From positions 27,266 to 91,265 of the forward strand of contig JASAND010030883.1 of assembly GCA_030248195.1 (NCBI GenBank): a stretch of 64,000 nt of DNA, written 5' to 3'. The notes beneath the pieces were generated by a model. That model searched no databases. It was not told the origin of the DNA and was given only the letters and a program-made list of their open reading frames with translations. Positions 1-11,758 of this stretch are shown piece after piece; within the stretch, counting starts at the first letter, position 1; each line of letters starts with the position of its first letter. Made by a program: the position numbers and the translations under genes. Source of the stretch: Trissonchulus latispiculum (lineage: Eukaryota; Nematoda; Enoplea; Enoplida; Ironidae).

Positions 1-1055
1 AGTGAGTGTTCCAGCTAGTTTTATGAAATACTTACTTGCTGGTGTACAAGCGGACTTGTAACTTGCAGCGAACTTGACTCGCAGTTCAAGTGCATGTGCG
101 GATTCCGCACTTTTTTCCCGTAGTGCCACACCCCAGTTTCTTTCGCGATGAGGGGTAGTGCCATACCAATTTTGTACTGGGGCTACGGTATGGCACTGAA
201 TAATTGCATATCGCAATTACCCGAGGCATAGGCAAGGCTACTGCCGGAGCAGAAGTGGCCACGCTGCTTTCACCGCATCGTGAACACCCGTTAGCACCAT
301 TCAAAAGGGTTTCCCCCCTTGAGCGGCCAACTCCTTGAAAATCTCGGTACCATTCCTACAATAATCAATTTCCTGTTATCAGCCGACAACAGGGAACTTT
401 GAGATGTAAGTTCCAGCTTGAAAGTCATAGAATGTTGAATTTCATGGCGGATCCGTAGGATCCAAAATTTCGTGTTTGCGGCCGATTGATGCAGATTGCT
501 ACATTCTCGCAATCTGATCAGCCTAAAGTGTTGCGTAGATTATCCAAAGAATTATGTGCTGAATCATCTTTAATCTGAATCTAATTACTGGATTACTATT
601 ACTAAAGTTATGAATTAATTCATATTTAAGTGGACAAAGGACCCGGGGTCTTCCACTTCCACGCGCCAAGCCTAGTGTCAGAAACAGTTGTTTTTTGTTA
701 CTGTTTCCTGATCGAATAATAAATGCAGTGTTGCCTCCTGTGAATAGTTCAGCGCCAATTGTGATTACCAAGGATATAGTTATTCATGTCATTCTCCATT
801 AACACTCTAATTTCCACAGCGTATTAATTCCATCCATCCAATGTATATCTTGTCCCCATTCAGCCGCTATGAGACTGGCCTAAGTAGCCTTTACTCTGAG
901 TCGCGCTGAACAACACTACTGGAACTACTTCTCTGCAAGTTGTAAATATGATTCTGCACTTGACATTTTATGAAACACTTGCAGCTTGCAATTCCGCAAC
1001 TTTCAGTTCCAAGTTGCGGAATCCACAACTTGAAAACTTTAATGAAATTGGCCCC
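1..1055. repeat. Partial TIR transposon, CTTGCA-rich family, right end
   Basis: The right end, near 1037-1055, reads TTTAATGAAATTGGCCCC. This matches the terminal inverted repeat of the complete element at 23495-27464. Subterminal stretches at about 18-105 and 950-1040 are rich in ACTTGC/GCAAGT words, as in that element. The left end is not visible and probably lies before the window. No transposase is seen. It could instead be two overlapping fragments of the family. Confidence 0.55.
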
Positions 1056-1323
1056 TGTTCACCTAGCCCGCCGGGCCAACCGAGCCTTGAAGCGGACATA
1101 CGGATGCCGGCCGAGAAAGTACCTAACGGCACTACTCTGGTCGGATTGCAAACTTTTATGAAATTGACCTGGTCGGATTGCTTCCATCAAGAGTACATAA
1201 TACTACTCTTGATAATACATAAGATTGTGACAAGCGTAATATTCTGTGCAATGCAAGCGTGACACATCTCGCAGGCTAGCGACAAGTGACAACTGCGGCT
1301 TCATAAGCTATTATTTATCCAAT

Positions 1324-1602
1324 ATGAGCCTATTTTGCGGCGTTCCCATGCGAAGGAATCAAAAAGTGGGAGACAATCTTTTGACCTCTGACATGGTGGG
1401 GACTCCTTCAATTTGGCGGTTGACGACTCCTCCGCAAAACGAAGATGAACTACGTTTCGTATTTTTGTCAGACCCAGTCCCCTCAGTAAAACCAGGGATG
1501 GTTATTCGGATCAAAGCGCTAAAAAAGGAAGTAGCGAAGGGCAGCGTTAGCGTATTCGGACCGGACCACCCAAAGCAGGCGGCACTTTCAAAGAAAAATT
1601 GA
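1324..1602 (+). CDS. Hypothetical 92-aa ORF, possibly OB-fold-like
   Basis: The ORF runs from an ATG at 1324 to a TGA at 1602 with no visible splice donor. The middle part (PSVKPGMVIRIKALKKEV) is loosely reminiscent of the beta-strand pattern of single-stranded-DNA-binding OB folds such as those of telomere protein POT1. The resemblance is weak and comes from inspection alone. It sits between two transposon remnants, so it may be an exon remnant, part of a transposon, or a chance ORF. No function is claimed. Confidence 0.25.
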   Translation: MSLFCGVPMRRNQKVGDNLLTSDMVGTPSIWRLTTPPQNEDELRFVFLSDPVPSVKPGMVIRIKALKKEVAKGSVSVFGPDHPKQAALSKKN

Positions 1603-1637
1603 TGGGTCCTAATTAATCTAAGGGAAGCAAACGACTA

Positions 1638-1939
1638 CCGGTTCACACTAGGCAATTTGTAATGTGGTGGCAATGGCAATATTTTCAGCAATGCACCCGT
1701 TCACACTGCATTACCAAGATTGCCGGCAATATGCGGGAAATTTAAGATTTTAGTCCAGCGGCAATCGCGTACGCCGCTATATTTACGCGTTTAATTGCTT
1801 CAGAGCTTGCTCACTCTCCTAGCTGAGATTGCCGATTGACAGCAATATTGCTGGCAGTCTTAACACTGTTCACAGTAGCAATAGATGGGCAATCTGTTGG
1901 CAATCATACTGCTTGCAATTATTGCCTAGTGTGAACCGG
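1638..1939. mobile_element. MITE, about 300 bp, TIR CCGGTTCACACTAGGCAA
   Basis: The left end reads CCGGTTCACACTAGGCAA. The right end is its reverse complement, TTGCCTAGTGTGAACCGG, so the inverted repeat is perfect for 18 bp. The interior is rich in GCAAT/ATTGC words and has no ORF. This is the form of a non-autonomous DNA transposon. No target duplication could be assigned with confidence. Confidence 0.8.
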
Positions 1940-2689
1940 GCTTTAAGGTAATGTTTTCGTGCAGACGCGGTTCAAGGATAGCTATCCAGGCGTTCACAAT
2001 GCATGCTTGAGTGATGCATCGACCTAACTTTGGAGGACTACCCACTATAACTTTAACTCATTTTATCTTGCACAGACAGCATTTTAGATCCATAGTTCTA
2101 TGAGAAACGTTGCTCCTTGTTGCAGTAGCTATCGATTGATACCCAATTTGTCTATATTTGGAAAAAATTAAAAATTGGCATTTTCCACCTATAAAGATCA
2201 AAGGTACCGCCACAGCAGTCATGTTCATTATTGACGCATTTGTTTTGTCCACATTATGTGACAGACATGGATATATTAATCTGTCAAGCTTGGTGATTTT
2301 TTGCCACAAAGAAATTTGGGTGAGAAATTTTCAAAAGAATGTGATGAAAATTATGAAAAATTGCCATTTTTACCAAGATTTGCTGTTTTTGTGGCAAGTT
2401 TTTGAACTTACTATAGTTGATAGAAAATTGCGATTACTTTCGTAAGACGTGTTTTTGTGCGATGAGTGCAGCTATCTATTGGCCATTTTTGTAGCCTGTG
2501 CCAATCGTCCAGTACAAGCAAACGAGTACTGTAGGTCCTGTTTTTCATAGTCCAAAACCGCTGGATTTTCCAGAATTCTGGCTTTAAATATTCACCAAAA
2601 TTACGCCACTCAACAGAATTGCACCAAACTAGATAGCTACACTCTACACTATGTCCTTGACGTATGCGAAAAGTTTCAGCGCTGTATCT

Positions 2690-2914
2690 TTCACACAGCA
2701 AAAAATTTTCTGCCACAAATTTTTTAACCTAACTTTTTCATTTTCCTACGTTTAACACATGCCAAGGCCCCACTTGAAGGGCTCTACAGAATGACAGAAG
2801 AAATACTACGCAAAACGCACTTTTGTTGTTTTGAGGACCCATGGGGATTACAAAATATGAGAAAATGAGCGAAATCGGAGATGGTAAAAAAATCGGCGAA
2901 AAAGTGATCCCCCC
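2690..2914. repeat. Right end of a TTAA-flanked, C/G-run-terminated element
   Basis: This stretch resembles 53005-53190, the right end of the TTAA element in duplication copy B. Shared pieces include CCTAACTTTTTCATTTTCCTA, a piece around TACAAAATATG, and a terminal C run followed by TTAA. The left end of this copy is not recognised. The TTAA at 2915-2918 is shared with the adjoining element. Confidence 0.55.
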
Positions 2915-2918
2915 TTAA

Positions 2919-4669
2919 GGGGGGGCTACTTGGGTCAAAAATTCGACCCTCACGGATTTCGCTCAAATTGCGCCCATTGATACTCCTTAGGGTTCTACAC
3001 AAACCATTGAAATTTGAGCTGATTTCGCCCAGGAATAGAAAAGTTACAGCTAGTAGTGATGTTTCAGGCGGCCCATTTATTTTCAGTTTCAGTTTCAGAT
3101 TCAGTTTCAGGCCTGCTAATTGAGGAATTTCAGTTTCAGTTTAAGGCGGTTGCTCGTCGGAATTTCAGTTTCAGATTCAGTTTCAGTTTCAGGCCTCAAT
3201 CAACTTATTTTCAATTTCAGTTTCAGTTTCAGGCCTAGACTAAAATTTTATTTTTATATTTTTTCACTAGTAAAATTTTAATTTTATACCTTATGGAACG
3301 TCTTAAAACACATTATTTTTATTAGGTTACAGTATAATCAGTAAAACATCAGTAAAAAGTAAATATTCAACAGTTTAGCAAAATGTTTAAAACATCTGTA
3401 AAATTTGTGACTGCTATTGTCAGTTTTGCGAGAATGGAATGTATCTAGGTATACATACAATGTTTCAAGTGCAAATGTTCGAGCTGATAATAATTTCAGA
3501 CGACACATCATCTGAAAATGGTATTTTTAGGCTTACAAGTTGTCTGAAATTACAAGTTTCAGTCTAAGCGTCGTCTGAAATTACAATTTTCAGTCTAAGC
3601 GTAGACCTAAATCGATTGATACTTTCAGGCCTAGCAAGAGCTGAAATTATTTTAAGATTCAATGGTCGACTGAAATTATTTCAGTTTCAGTTTCAGGTCT
3701 GTTTCCTTCAGAATTTCAGTTTCAGTTTCAGGCGGCAAATCAAAATAATTTCAGTTTCAGTTTTAGTTTTAGTCGTCGATTTTTTGCATTTTCAGTTTCA
3801 GTTTCAGGCGTCGAGCTGTACTATTTTCAGTTTCAGTTTCAGTTTTAGGTGCTGAAACTGAAATATGTACTGACTGAAAATATTTTCAGTTTCAGTTTCA
3901 GATGCTGAAACATCACTAGTTACAGCCATTCAAAATTTCCAATTCCTATTCAAAATGGCCTAAAATCGGAACTTTAAAAATTTCACTTCTGACATCGATA
4001 TCTTCCTCAAATCAAAACCGTTCGAAACGTTCTATATAGCTCATTCTGTAGCTAAATACAATATCTAAAACTTGTCGAAGAGCTTTTTTCAAATTTCTGT
4101 TTCTGACGGTTGTAGTAATCGTTTCTGTGAAAGTGCCCCCAAAAGACTAAAATTAAAAAATCACGAAGATATGGTTTTCGACCGATAACTTGAAACTACT
4201 ACAAAATAGACGTTTGTGCCAAGAAGAAAAGTTGTTTAGAATTGAAAAAGCTATCGATTGGTGTAGATATTGTGCATATTTGTAAATTTCGAACAATTTC
4301 GAAAATGTCACATTTTGACTTATTTTTGGGGCTGCTTCAAGAAAACGATTATTACAACAGTTAGAAACCGAAATTTGAAAAAAGCTCTTCGACAAGTTTT
4401 AGATATTGTATTTAGCTACAGAATAGAATAGAACGTTTCGAACGGTTTTGATTTGAGTAAGATATCGTTGTCAGAAGTGAAAATTTTAAAGTTCCGATTT
4501 TGGGCCATTTTGAATAGGAATTGGAAATTTTGAATGGCTGTAACTTTTTATTCCTGGACGAAATCAGCTCAAATTTCAATGGCTTCTGTAGAAGCCTAAG
4601 GAGTATCAATAGGCACAATTTGAGCGAAATCCGTGAGGGTCGAATTTTTGACCCAAGTAGCCCCCCCCC
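2919..4669. mobile_element. Foldback (long-TIR) element with TTAA target sites
   Basis: TTAA lies on both sides (2915-2918 and 4670-4673). The ends begin GGGGGGGCTACTTGGG and close with its complement. The arms are about 350 bp: 2919-3050 plus 3927-4143 on the left, and about 4325-4669 on the right. A spacer of about 180 bp separates them. The left arm is interrupted by a hAT-like insertion at 3051-3918. With that removed, the two arms match along their length. TTAA targets are typical of the piggyBac superfamily, so a non-autonomous piggyBac-like element is inferred. No transposase is present. Confidence 0.75.
3051..3918. mobile_element. hAT-like MITE made of TTTCAG hexamers
   Basis: It is inserted in the left arm of the foldback element, with an 8-bp target duplication GTTACAGC at 3043-3050 and 3919-3926. 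The inverted termini are TAGTGATGTTTCAG (from 3054, after an extra TAG) and CTGAAACATCACTA (to 3918). Eight-bp duplications and TAGTGATG ends are typical of the hAT superfamily. The interior is largely TTTCAG/CTGAAA hexamers on both flanks around an AT-rich core. The ORFs seen here are products of the repeat. Confidence 0.75.
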
Positions 4670-4673
4670 TTAA

Positions 4674-6368
4674 CCACGTTAAAATAGTTACAATTAACTC
4701 AATCCTTTTCCGACACAGGGAGGCAAGAGTTAGTTCATTTTAAGTTTAAGCCTGCAAGGTTGATCTACTCGCTTAACTCAGATCACGAAAAGACCTCCAG
4801 TCTTCAATGAATAGTTACACGTTATATATGCTTGAACTGTACAAGCTATATTTTCATTACATGCTATTAATCTTTTAAACAAAGTGCTTAAGTTTGCCTG
4901 TAATTGTGCAGGGTCAGGACCAAAAAATTTTTGAAGTAACCAACTCATATCTAATCCAGGGGATACGACCCCTTTTTCCTTTGTCAATCTGTGTGACTAG
5001 TTTCCAATGGTACCCTATTCGCCCCTACCTTCGTTGTCCTCCATAGTTGGAAGATGAGACATATATTTTTCTTCGATACATTTTTCTAGTGGGATGGCAA
5101 AGCCGCGAGTTTTCTACGAACTTGGAGTAAAATCGACAGAATTTGTGAAAAATCTCAGTTTGGTTAAATGCTGATGTTGGCGAGATCTGATACTTTGCGG
5201 AGCAACATCGTAAGCATTCTATGCTAGAACACTCGTACCTTTATAAGCAGCAGTTTGAGTTAAGTTAGTGTCAATATATATTGAATAGCTTGTTGAAGTA
5301 AGTTGAGCATCGTTGCGAGAAACAAAGCCTGCTTTGGTTACTACCATATCGTATCAAAAGCTTTCATTATCAACTGCGGTTTCATACAGGAAAACTGCTA
5401 CAAGAAAGGATTCAGCCATGTGTAATGGAATTGGTAAAATCTGAAATGAAAATTTGTCTAAATTGATTAAAACATGGCCAGGACTTGTGAAATCGGTGAA
5501 GAAGAATCTCCCTGCCATGGATTTGCGAAGAGGATCAACAATTATCACTATGGAAAATAATTTGTAAATGATGTCCAAGCAATAATTGTATGAATTGTCT
5601 TGTGTTTGCCAAGCCAGAGTTGTCTAGTACTCAATATTAAGGGAAAATTCTTAAATAGGGACCAAGGTTTGCACGCAATTAGGACAGAAGTCCTTGTAGC
5701 ATTAAAAATTCCAGGTGTAATTAAGTTTAAATATTGTTTAAATTACTAACTATGCTAATCTGGAACGTGTAAACGAAGTGTTAATTCGGTCACCTATCCC
5801 CTAATAATGGGAGTTGTCACTCCACCCGACTTTAAATGGCAGTATCTTGATAAATCGTAAAGAATACTAAAGAAAATTAATGAATTGTTACTCCCCACGA
5901 AGGAAAAACATCGACATCTCAACTAACTTTAGGGGTATCAATGAGTTGTCACTCATAATTTAAGACAAGAACGGCCTTTTTCTCGCCACTGTGCACGTTT
6001 TTCATTGACTAAACAGGAATTAGCAGGAAGTCATTAACTTTCAAAGCGCAATTGTACACTTATTCAGCCAAAAGTGGCCATTAAAGTACCTGTAAAGTGA
6101 AAATTGCACTAAAGAATGACAAAAATTGCAAGATGGTTCAATTCTAGGTAGAAAATAGCTAAGTACGTAGTTTATATAGGCCTAATTAGGGTTAATTAGT
6201 ACAAATTAGACAATAATTAATTAATTTTAACAATTTTGGATCGAAATATGACTTGGGCTCAGATGAAAGAGAATTTGATGCCGATTTCAAAAATCCAAAC
6301 CCAAAAATTAAGAAAGTTATAAGTAAAAATGTTTTTGTTAAGATTACACTTTTGTTGTGTAATCTTAT
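4674..6368. other. Intergenic, no gene recognised
   Basis: AT-rich sequence with only short unconvincing ORFs. No family resemblance, tandem repeat or clear transposon end was seen. Confidence 0.5.
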
Positions 6369-6909
6369 CACTCCAAAAAGGAGTGTTCTAAAAAGTTTTT
6401 ATTTTGGTTTGACTTAAGTCAAACCTTTTCTTTTCTCTTTTCCTTCCCTCTTTCTGTTGGGCGTTTCCTCAAGGACCCAACAGTTGTCTTCTCCTCAAGC
6501 TTCGGCCGAAGACAAAGCCAGCAAAAAGGAAAAGGGAAATGTACATGGTTTCCAGCCCAAGTCATGACTAGAAGGGGTCTTGCCCTTTAATAATAATAAA
6601 ATTGCATTAATAAGTAGCTAGGAATGCGTACATAAGTATATACTAGGTAATTACGTAATTTATTGGTTCTAGAAAATTATACAATTCGAGTAACAATTTG
6701 TTAAATTCCCAAAATTTAGTAAAATTCTCCCTTTGGTTGCGTTTATGTGTTAAAGAAAGTTTCCCAAAATTTTGCTAGAATTCGGGGCCCAAAATATATC
6801 AAAAAAGGGTCAGTTGGAGGGCAATAATTCTAAAATCTCATTAATATTGACCCTCGGCGGTCAGCTGGCCCGCCTCGCCGCTGCGCCCCATATGTAAAAG
6901 GTGGCAAGC

Positions 6910-6937
6910 TTCTGGAAGCTTCCAGAACCTTCCAGAA
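6910..6937 (+). promoter_or_regulatory. Perfect six-unit heat-shock element
   Basis: Six alternating NTTCN and NGAAN pentamers are contiguous: TTC at 6910, GAA at 6915, TTC at 6920, GAA at 6925, TTC at 6930 and GAA at 6935. This is the array bound by trimers of heat-shock factor HSF. A TCAGTG initiator-like sequence lies about 95 bp downstream (near 7033). No heat-shock protein gene follows, so the site may drive a non-coding RNA or belong to a transposon promoter. Confidence 0.7.
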
Positions 6938-8466
6938 GCTTTGCCTCAAAATCAAAAGAAAATCCGCCTCTAAAGTCACTAATGACCTGTCATCGGGCTG
7001 CCAGCAAAACTGTCAAAATCTTCTTTATAATCAGTGTTCGTTTGAGTGCGACCGAGAGCGGTTGCTTTCCCCCCTCCCTTCTAGTGCGCTCTCCAGTGCA
7101 GTTGTTGCCTGCATGGGGGTTAAAGTGCACTCTCCCCGGTTAGGACTAAAAACGTAGGGCTTTTCTGGCCCTTGGGCCAGAAAAGAAACTGAGATATTTA
7201 CCGCGAACACTACAGATCTAGGGCCATATACGTTTGTTATGCCTGGCCAGAAACTGAGAACAAAAAGCCTAGGAAATGGACGGCCATTTTGGCCTTATGT
7301 TTTACGTACTTTTGAGGCCTTTTGGCCATTTTTAATGTGTGATGTTTTTTGGGTCTTCGGGCCAATTTTCTCTACAGTTTATAAGGCCAACGAGCCAACT
7401 TTTTATGTGTATTTTGGGCCAGCGAGCCCCACTTTTTCTCAGTATCTTGGGCCAGAGGCCAGTTTTGTTTCTCTAGCATGCGTGGGCCCTTGAGCCACTT
7501 TTCAGTTCTTTTACTTAAATCGTTACTAATATTATTTTATTATTTTAATGAAAAGGGGCAGCTCATGTAAACCCCTCCCGTTCGACGGAGGTCTTGAGAA
7601 TTGTCCCTACTTTTGTTTTTCTGTTTTTATATCCGACACCCTCTTGCTATCGAGGTTTGTAGACCTCCGCCTCTCTTTTGTTCCATTTATTCTTATTATT
7701 TTGGTTGCATTTCTTCGGTCAAGCCACGACCAACATTGTTACCATGCTTATAAGACTCGTTGGCCAGTAAATTTGGGGTTTTGACATAGAATACGGGATT
7801 ACTAAGTGGGGACCCCGCCCCTGAGTTTGAGCTAGAGGGTCCCTTTGCTACGACCCTAGAATGTTAAGCTAGTAATAGGAATTATTACCCCACAGCCGGC
7901 AACTAGGAGTTGCCGGCCTTATTGTTTTGCCACGGCTTTGGTAAGCCCAAAAAGTCATTGTCTGTAATTTGTAATTGTTTGTCGTAGGTCGGTATGAAAA
8001 TTAACAGGTTATCAAAAGTGTGAAAAGAGTTTTTAAATGAAGTCCTAAATTAATCGCTTGTCTTATGATCCGTCGTTCTTTAATAATTAATAATCAAGCG
8101 TTTCACGGGGAATGACCGGCTTCCCCATTAGTTAATTTATTTGTTGACAGCAGTTTGGTTTTTAGTAATGATTGCTTAGCAATCATTACTCACACGGCTT
8201 TCCAAAGTTTTAAAATTCTTCAAAGTTGGCAAAGTTCTGCGCTAAAAGCCGAGTTTTAGGACTCTAAAACTCGCAACAAAATCTTTATTAAATCATATTA
8301 AACTAATAACTAATAATCACCATTGAATGGGCACTTAAAGCTCTAGTTAAGGGTATAGACGATCCCATAAATTAGATTTAGAATACATGAATTGCCCCTA
8401 GGTGCGTGTGTGTGTGCGTGTGATTGAGATTAGTTAGATAAGTACCTACTTAAGAGGTTGCGTGTT

Positions 8467-8471
<5 letters not shown>

Positions 8472-8514
<43 letters not shown>
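8472..8514. repeat. (GT)n microsatellite
   Basis: About 43 bp of uninterrupted GT dinucleotides, with looser GT-rich sequence at about 8404-8422. Confidence 0.95.
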
Positions 8515-8516
<2 letters not shown>

Positions 8517-11500
8517 ATTGTATGAATGGCATTGTATAGTAGGCACGATCGGTATGAATGACTGTAAGTTGTTGATGTGAGTGTATGCTAGTCTGACTGT
8601 CGTATAAATGATGTTTAAATGTTTAATTATGTTGTGTCGCAAATGTTATGTGAATGTTGTCTGGATGTCGTGTGAATGAGGATCAAATGTCTGCTTATTC
8701 ATGTGATCTGAACAGTGTGCAAGTGTTGTATGACGGATGTTTGACTTAGTAATAGGATTACGATTATTAAGCGCTAGTTAGTTAGAAAGTGTGTAAGTGC
8801 TGTATGTGTGTAGGATGTGATTGAATAAGTGATTGTTCCTATCTGTAACGAGTGTCTGTGTGTATAGTTGTGCGAAGCACCAGAATTAGTTAGGACTCCT
8901 ATGGTACGCAGGAAAACAATAATAGGTAAGGTAGTTCTGGTGGATGAGCCCTGTATGCATGCCTGGAAGTTTGTGAACGAATGATTACGTAGGTAATTTA
9001 GGTTTAGGCTCAAAGTAGCAAATATGCCAATGAGGTCCAGACCAAGGGATCTAGGGTCACGGGGACCCCGTATGAGGTCCTTACTGGTCGGAAAAGGGTT
9101 ATCCTCGATTCGTCCGCGTAGGCCACTCTTTGTTAAGAGTGCGGACGAATCGCATGAAGGAAAACTCTCCAATAGTTGATCTTTTTACTCAAAATCAATA
9201 CACAGTGCTTTGCTATTTTTAATTAACTATATTTAACCTAGATTTTGATTGTAGTAGCGACAACTGCCGTCGCTTTTAGTTTGAAATCAATGCATGTTGT
9301 TATTGCCATTTTCAGTTGATCTAGCCACACTCAACGCAAATTGCGTCCTTAATTATTACCGCCATGACGGTTCGGCACCTTTTCATGTCAGTGCCCATGT
9401 TTAAAGATATACCTAGCTAAATTCGGTTATATAACATTTGGCAAGGGTAAGAGATCCACCTTGCCCAGCTGACGTTTCTCGCAAACTCGGTTCACAATGA
9501 TTATTTGCAAATGGCGATAACAGGTTCTTACTAAGTAGCAACTTTAACTAATATTAAGTAGTGACTAACAAGGTACCCGAAAGGATGGATATAACAGTTA
9601 ATTACGTAAGTATTAGGGATAGTTGCCAGAACCATCTTCCGAAAAAGACAAAGTTAACAAAGTGCACAAGTTTAATCAGTTTCCGAAAGTCAATATCTGT
9701 TAAAGCAGGAAGTTGTTACCTTCCTCCTTAAAGGCCCGGGAAAACGGAGGCCTTAAACTTGCTTACTATATGCTTATCAAATATGCGCGTTAACATCTTT
9801 CTAATTAATTAATGTTTGCCATGAGCAGGAAGTTGTTACCTTCCGCGTTCGGACCTGGAAAACTAAAGGTCCCAAGCTTAATCACGCTTGAACAAAGTAG
9901 CTATACGCGTTTCAAAAACAATTAGTATCCGCCTGTTTCGAAAGGGCTCAAAATAACCGTAATCTCACGCTTCCAGTCTGGGTGCACAGAAGCAAGACGT
10001 ACAAGGCGAAATCATGTCGTAATGGCAATTTCTTGCACAAGAGTGCAAGAAATTGTGCAAAATGGTATTTCGCCTTAAAATTAACTCCCAATGCAGCGAT
10101 ATTGTTAAAACTGCACTAAGTCACGATATTCTCGCTAAACTTTTAAGTTTTCACAACAAAGTCAAGTTTATAAGTCTAATTCCTGTCCAGAAAGCCAAAG
10201 ATGTGAGTAATGGTTGCTGGGTTCGAATCCCGCACCTATAACTTGTACTAATGGGTTTTAACCCATTTGATTCAGGTGCGGACGAGCGAGCATCTCCTGC
10301 CTGGATTAGCCGAAATCTGCCTCTGAACTCGTGAATCAATTAATCAGTCCTGTGTAGTTGCAGTATATTGGAAGGCGGAAGAGCCCGTATCAGACAGTTG
10401 GAATCAGGAACTATTTGGAATCAGATACTATTTGGACCTCAGAGTAGGTGTTCTTGCTGAATCAGAGATTGACATAGACTTTTGAAGGCAGAGGCGGTTT
10501 TGGAATTGCACTGAATCATCTGTGGGACCTGAAACCTAACCAAGCGAACTGGACCTTATTTTCCGTTACTTTAAAATAACTCTTTACTTTTTACCTCAAA
10601 AGATGAACCTTTTCGAACTAATCGTCAGCCTTATCGAAGGGGTTATCACCCCTTGTCTCTGGTCAAACTAATCAGTGGTAATTTCGAGTCAGTCGGAAGT
10701 AGAAGACATAAAGAAGAGATTAAATATAAACCTACCTTGTACTAACACCATAACCATTCCCAGGAAACTCCCAACCGGACCGACCCTTGCGTTGTCCCCC
10801 CAGGTGACCGAACAGCATCCGAAAGTGCTATTGTCACTGGCATTTCGGGCTCACCCACAGACCGGAAATCTTGTGTTACTAACAACTTTAATCTAGTTAA
10901 TTTTACCTTTTCTGTAGTTACTATTATTATCATACTGTTGTCCTTGGTAAGGAGGACGGATAAAGAGTTTTAACTTAAAGCACGAGCACAAGCATATAGG
11001 GACCGCACAGTAGAGTTTAGTGGTAGATTACGATAAGAGGAAGAAAGAAAGAATCAGTCGGTTGAGTTAAAGAGTCAAGACCTTGTCCCTACAATAATTA
11101 CTAATTTGGGTAAACTGAGTACTGGCAACTCTGGCAAACCATTGTACCGTTTGCTGTTAACTGTATACCTGTATTGTAAGTTGCCAATTGCACTGTTTGC
11201 GGTAGTATTATCAGTTGTACGCGTGTATCCACAATTGTTCTTATTATAATAAGCCTTGCTGTTTGTATCAATAAATTGCCGTGCCTTATAGTCAGTCGCG
11301 TTACCTAAGGCACCTATCCTGATCAATACTCTGGAGCCATATCGGACCCCTGAACAAGTAAGTAATTATAGTCAGACCCCTTGGACCCTACAAAGACAGC
11401 GTGACTCCGGATCTTGATTTGTCAATCAAGGTTTATCAACTAGAGTTCATTGTTACTGAACCGGATTGCCCTCTGGAAAGCAAGTGCCGACCCCGCTTGC

Positions 11501-11758
11501 TGACGACATCAACGGAGCCTGACCCCTATCAAACGAACTCACGATCAAGACCCCACCCAGGTTGGCTGCAGGGAATTCTCAGTTTTGGACACACCACCTT
11601 CTGAGAATCCGGTGCCTAAGTTTATCGTTACCGATAAACGTGCTGACCTTCCGTGCCTTGAAGTGGTTGTTACCCCAAGCCTGCGTCTTGTTAGACCGAA
11701 ACGGACCCGAATCCTGCCAAAAAGAAGTTGGAGCTAAATCCTAGCCACTTCATTACAC

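Larger units (their letters stand above)
6369..11639. other. Non-coding region dense in short perfect hairpins
   Basis: Perfect inverted repeats with small loops recur: 6369-6385, 6406-6425 (20-bp palindrome), 6484-6515, 7895-7917 (10-bp stem), 8164-8190 (12-bp stem, 3-nt loop), 8250-8273 (10-bp stem), 9106-9152 (12-bp outer stem with a nested 6-bp stem), 10026-10055 (13-bp stem), 10250-10267, 10637-10654, 11413-11430 and 11620-11639. Only short, unconvincing ORFs occur. A 17-18 bp word around GCAGGAAGTTGTTACCTTCC occurs twice, near 9707 and 9827. It may be one large non-autonomous transposon or a structured non-coding transcript; no termini were identified. Confidence 0.5.

Noticed and set aside
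7239..7493. 84-aa ORF rich in F, P and G
   Set aside because: Produced by repeated TTTTGGGCCA-type words; no family match.
6893..7814. LTR of a retrotransposon starting TGTAAAAGG and containing the heat-shock element
   Set aside because: No second LTR copy, no CA end, no convincing primer-binding site or coding region.
10205..10245. GGTTCGAATCC as a tRNA gene or SINE B box
   Set aside because: No A box or acceptor pairing was found at the right distance.
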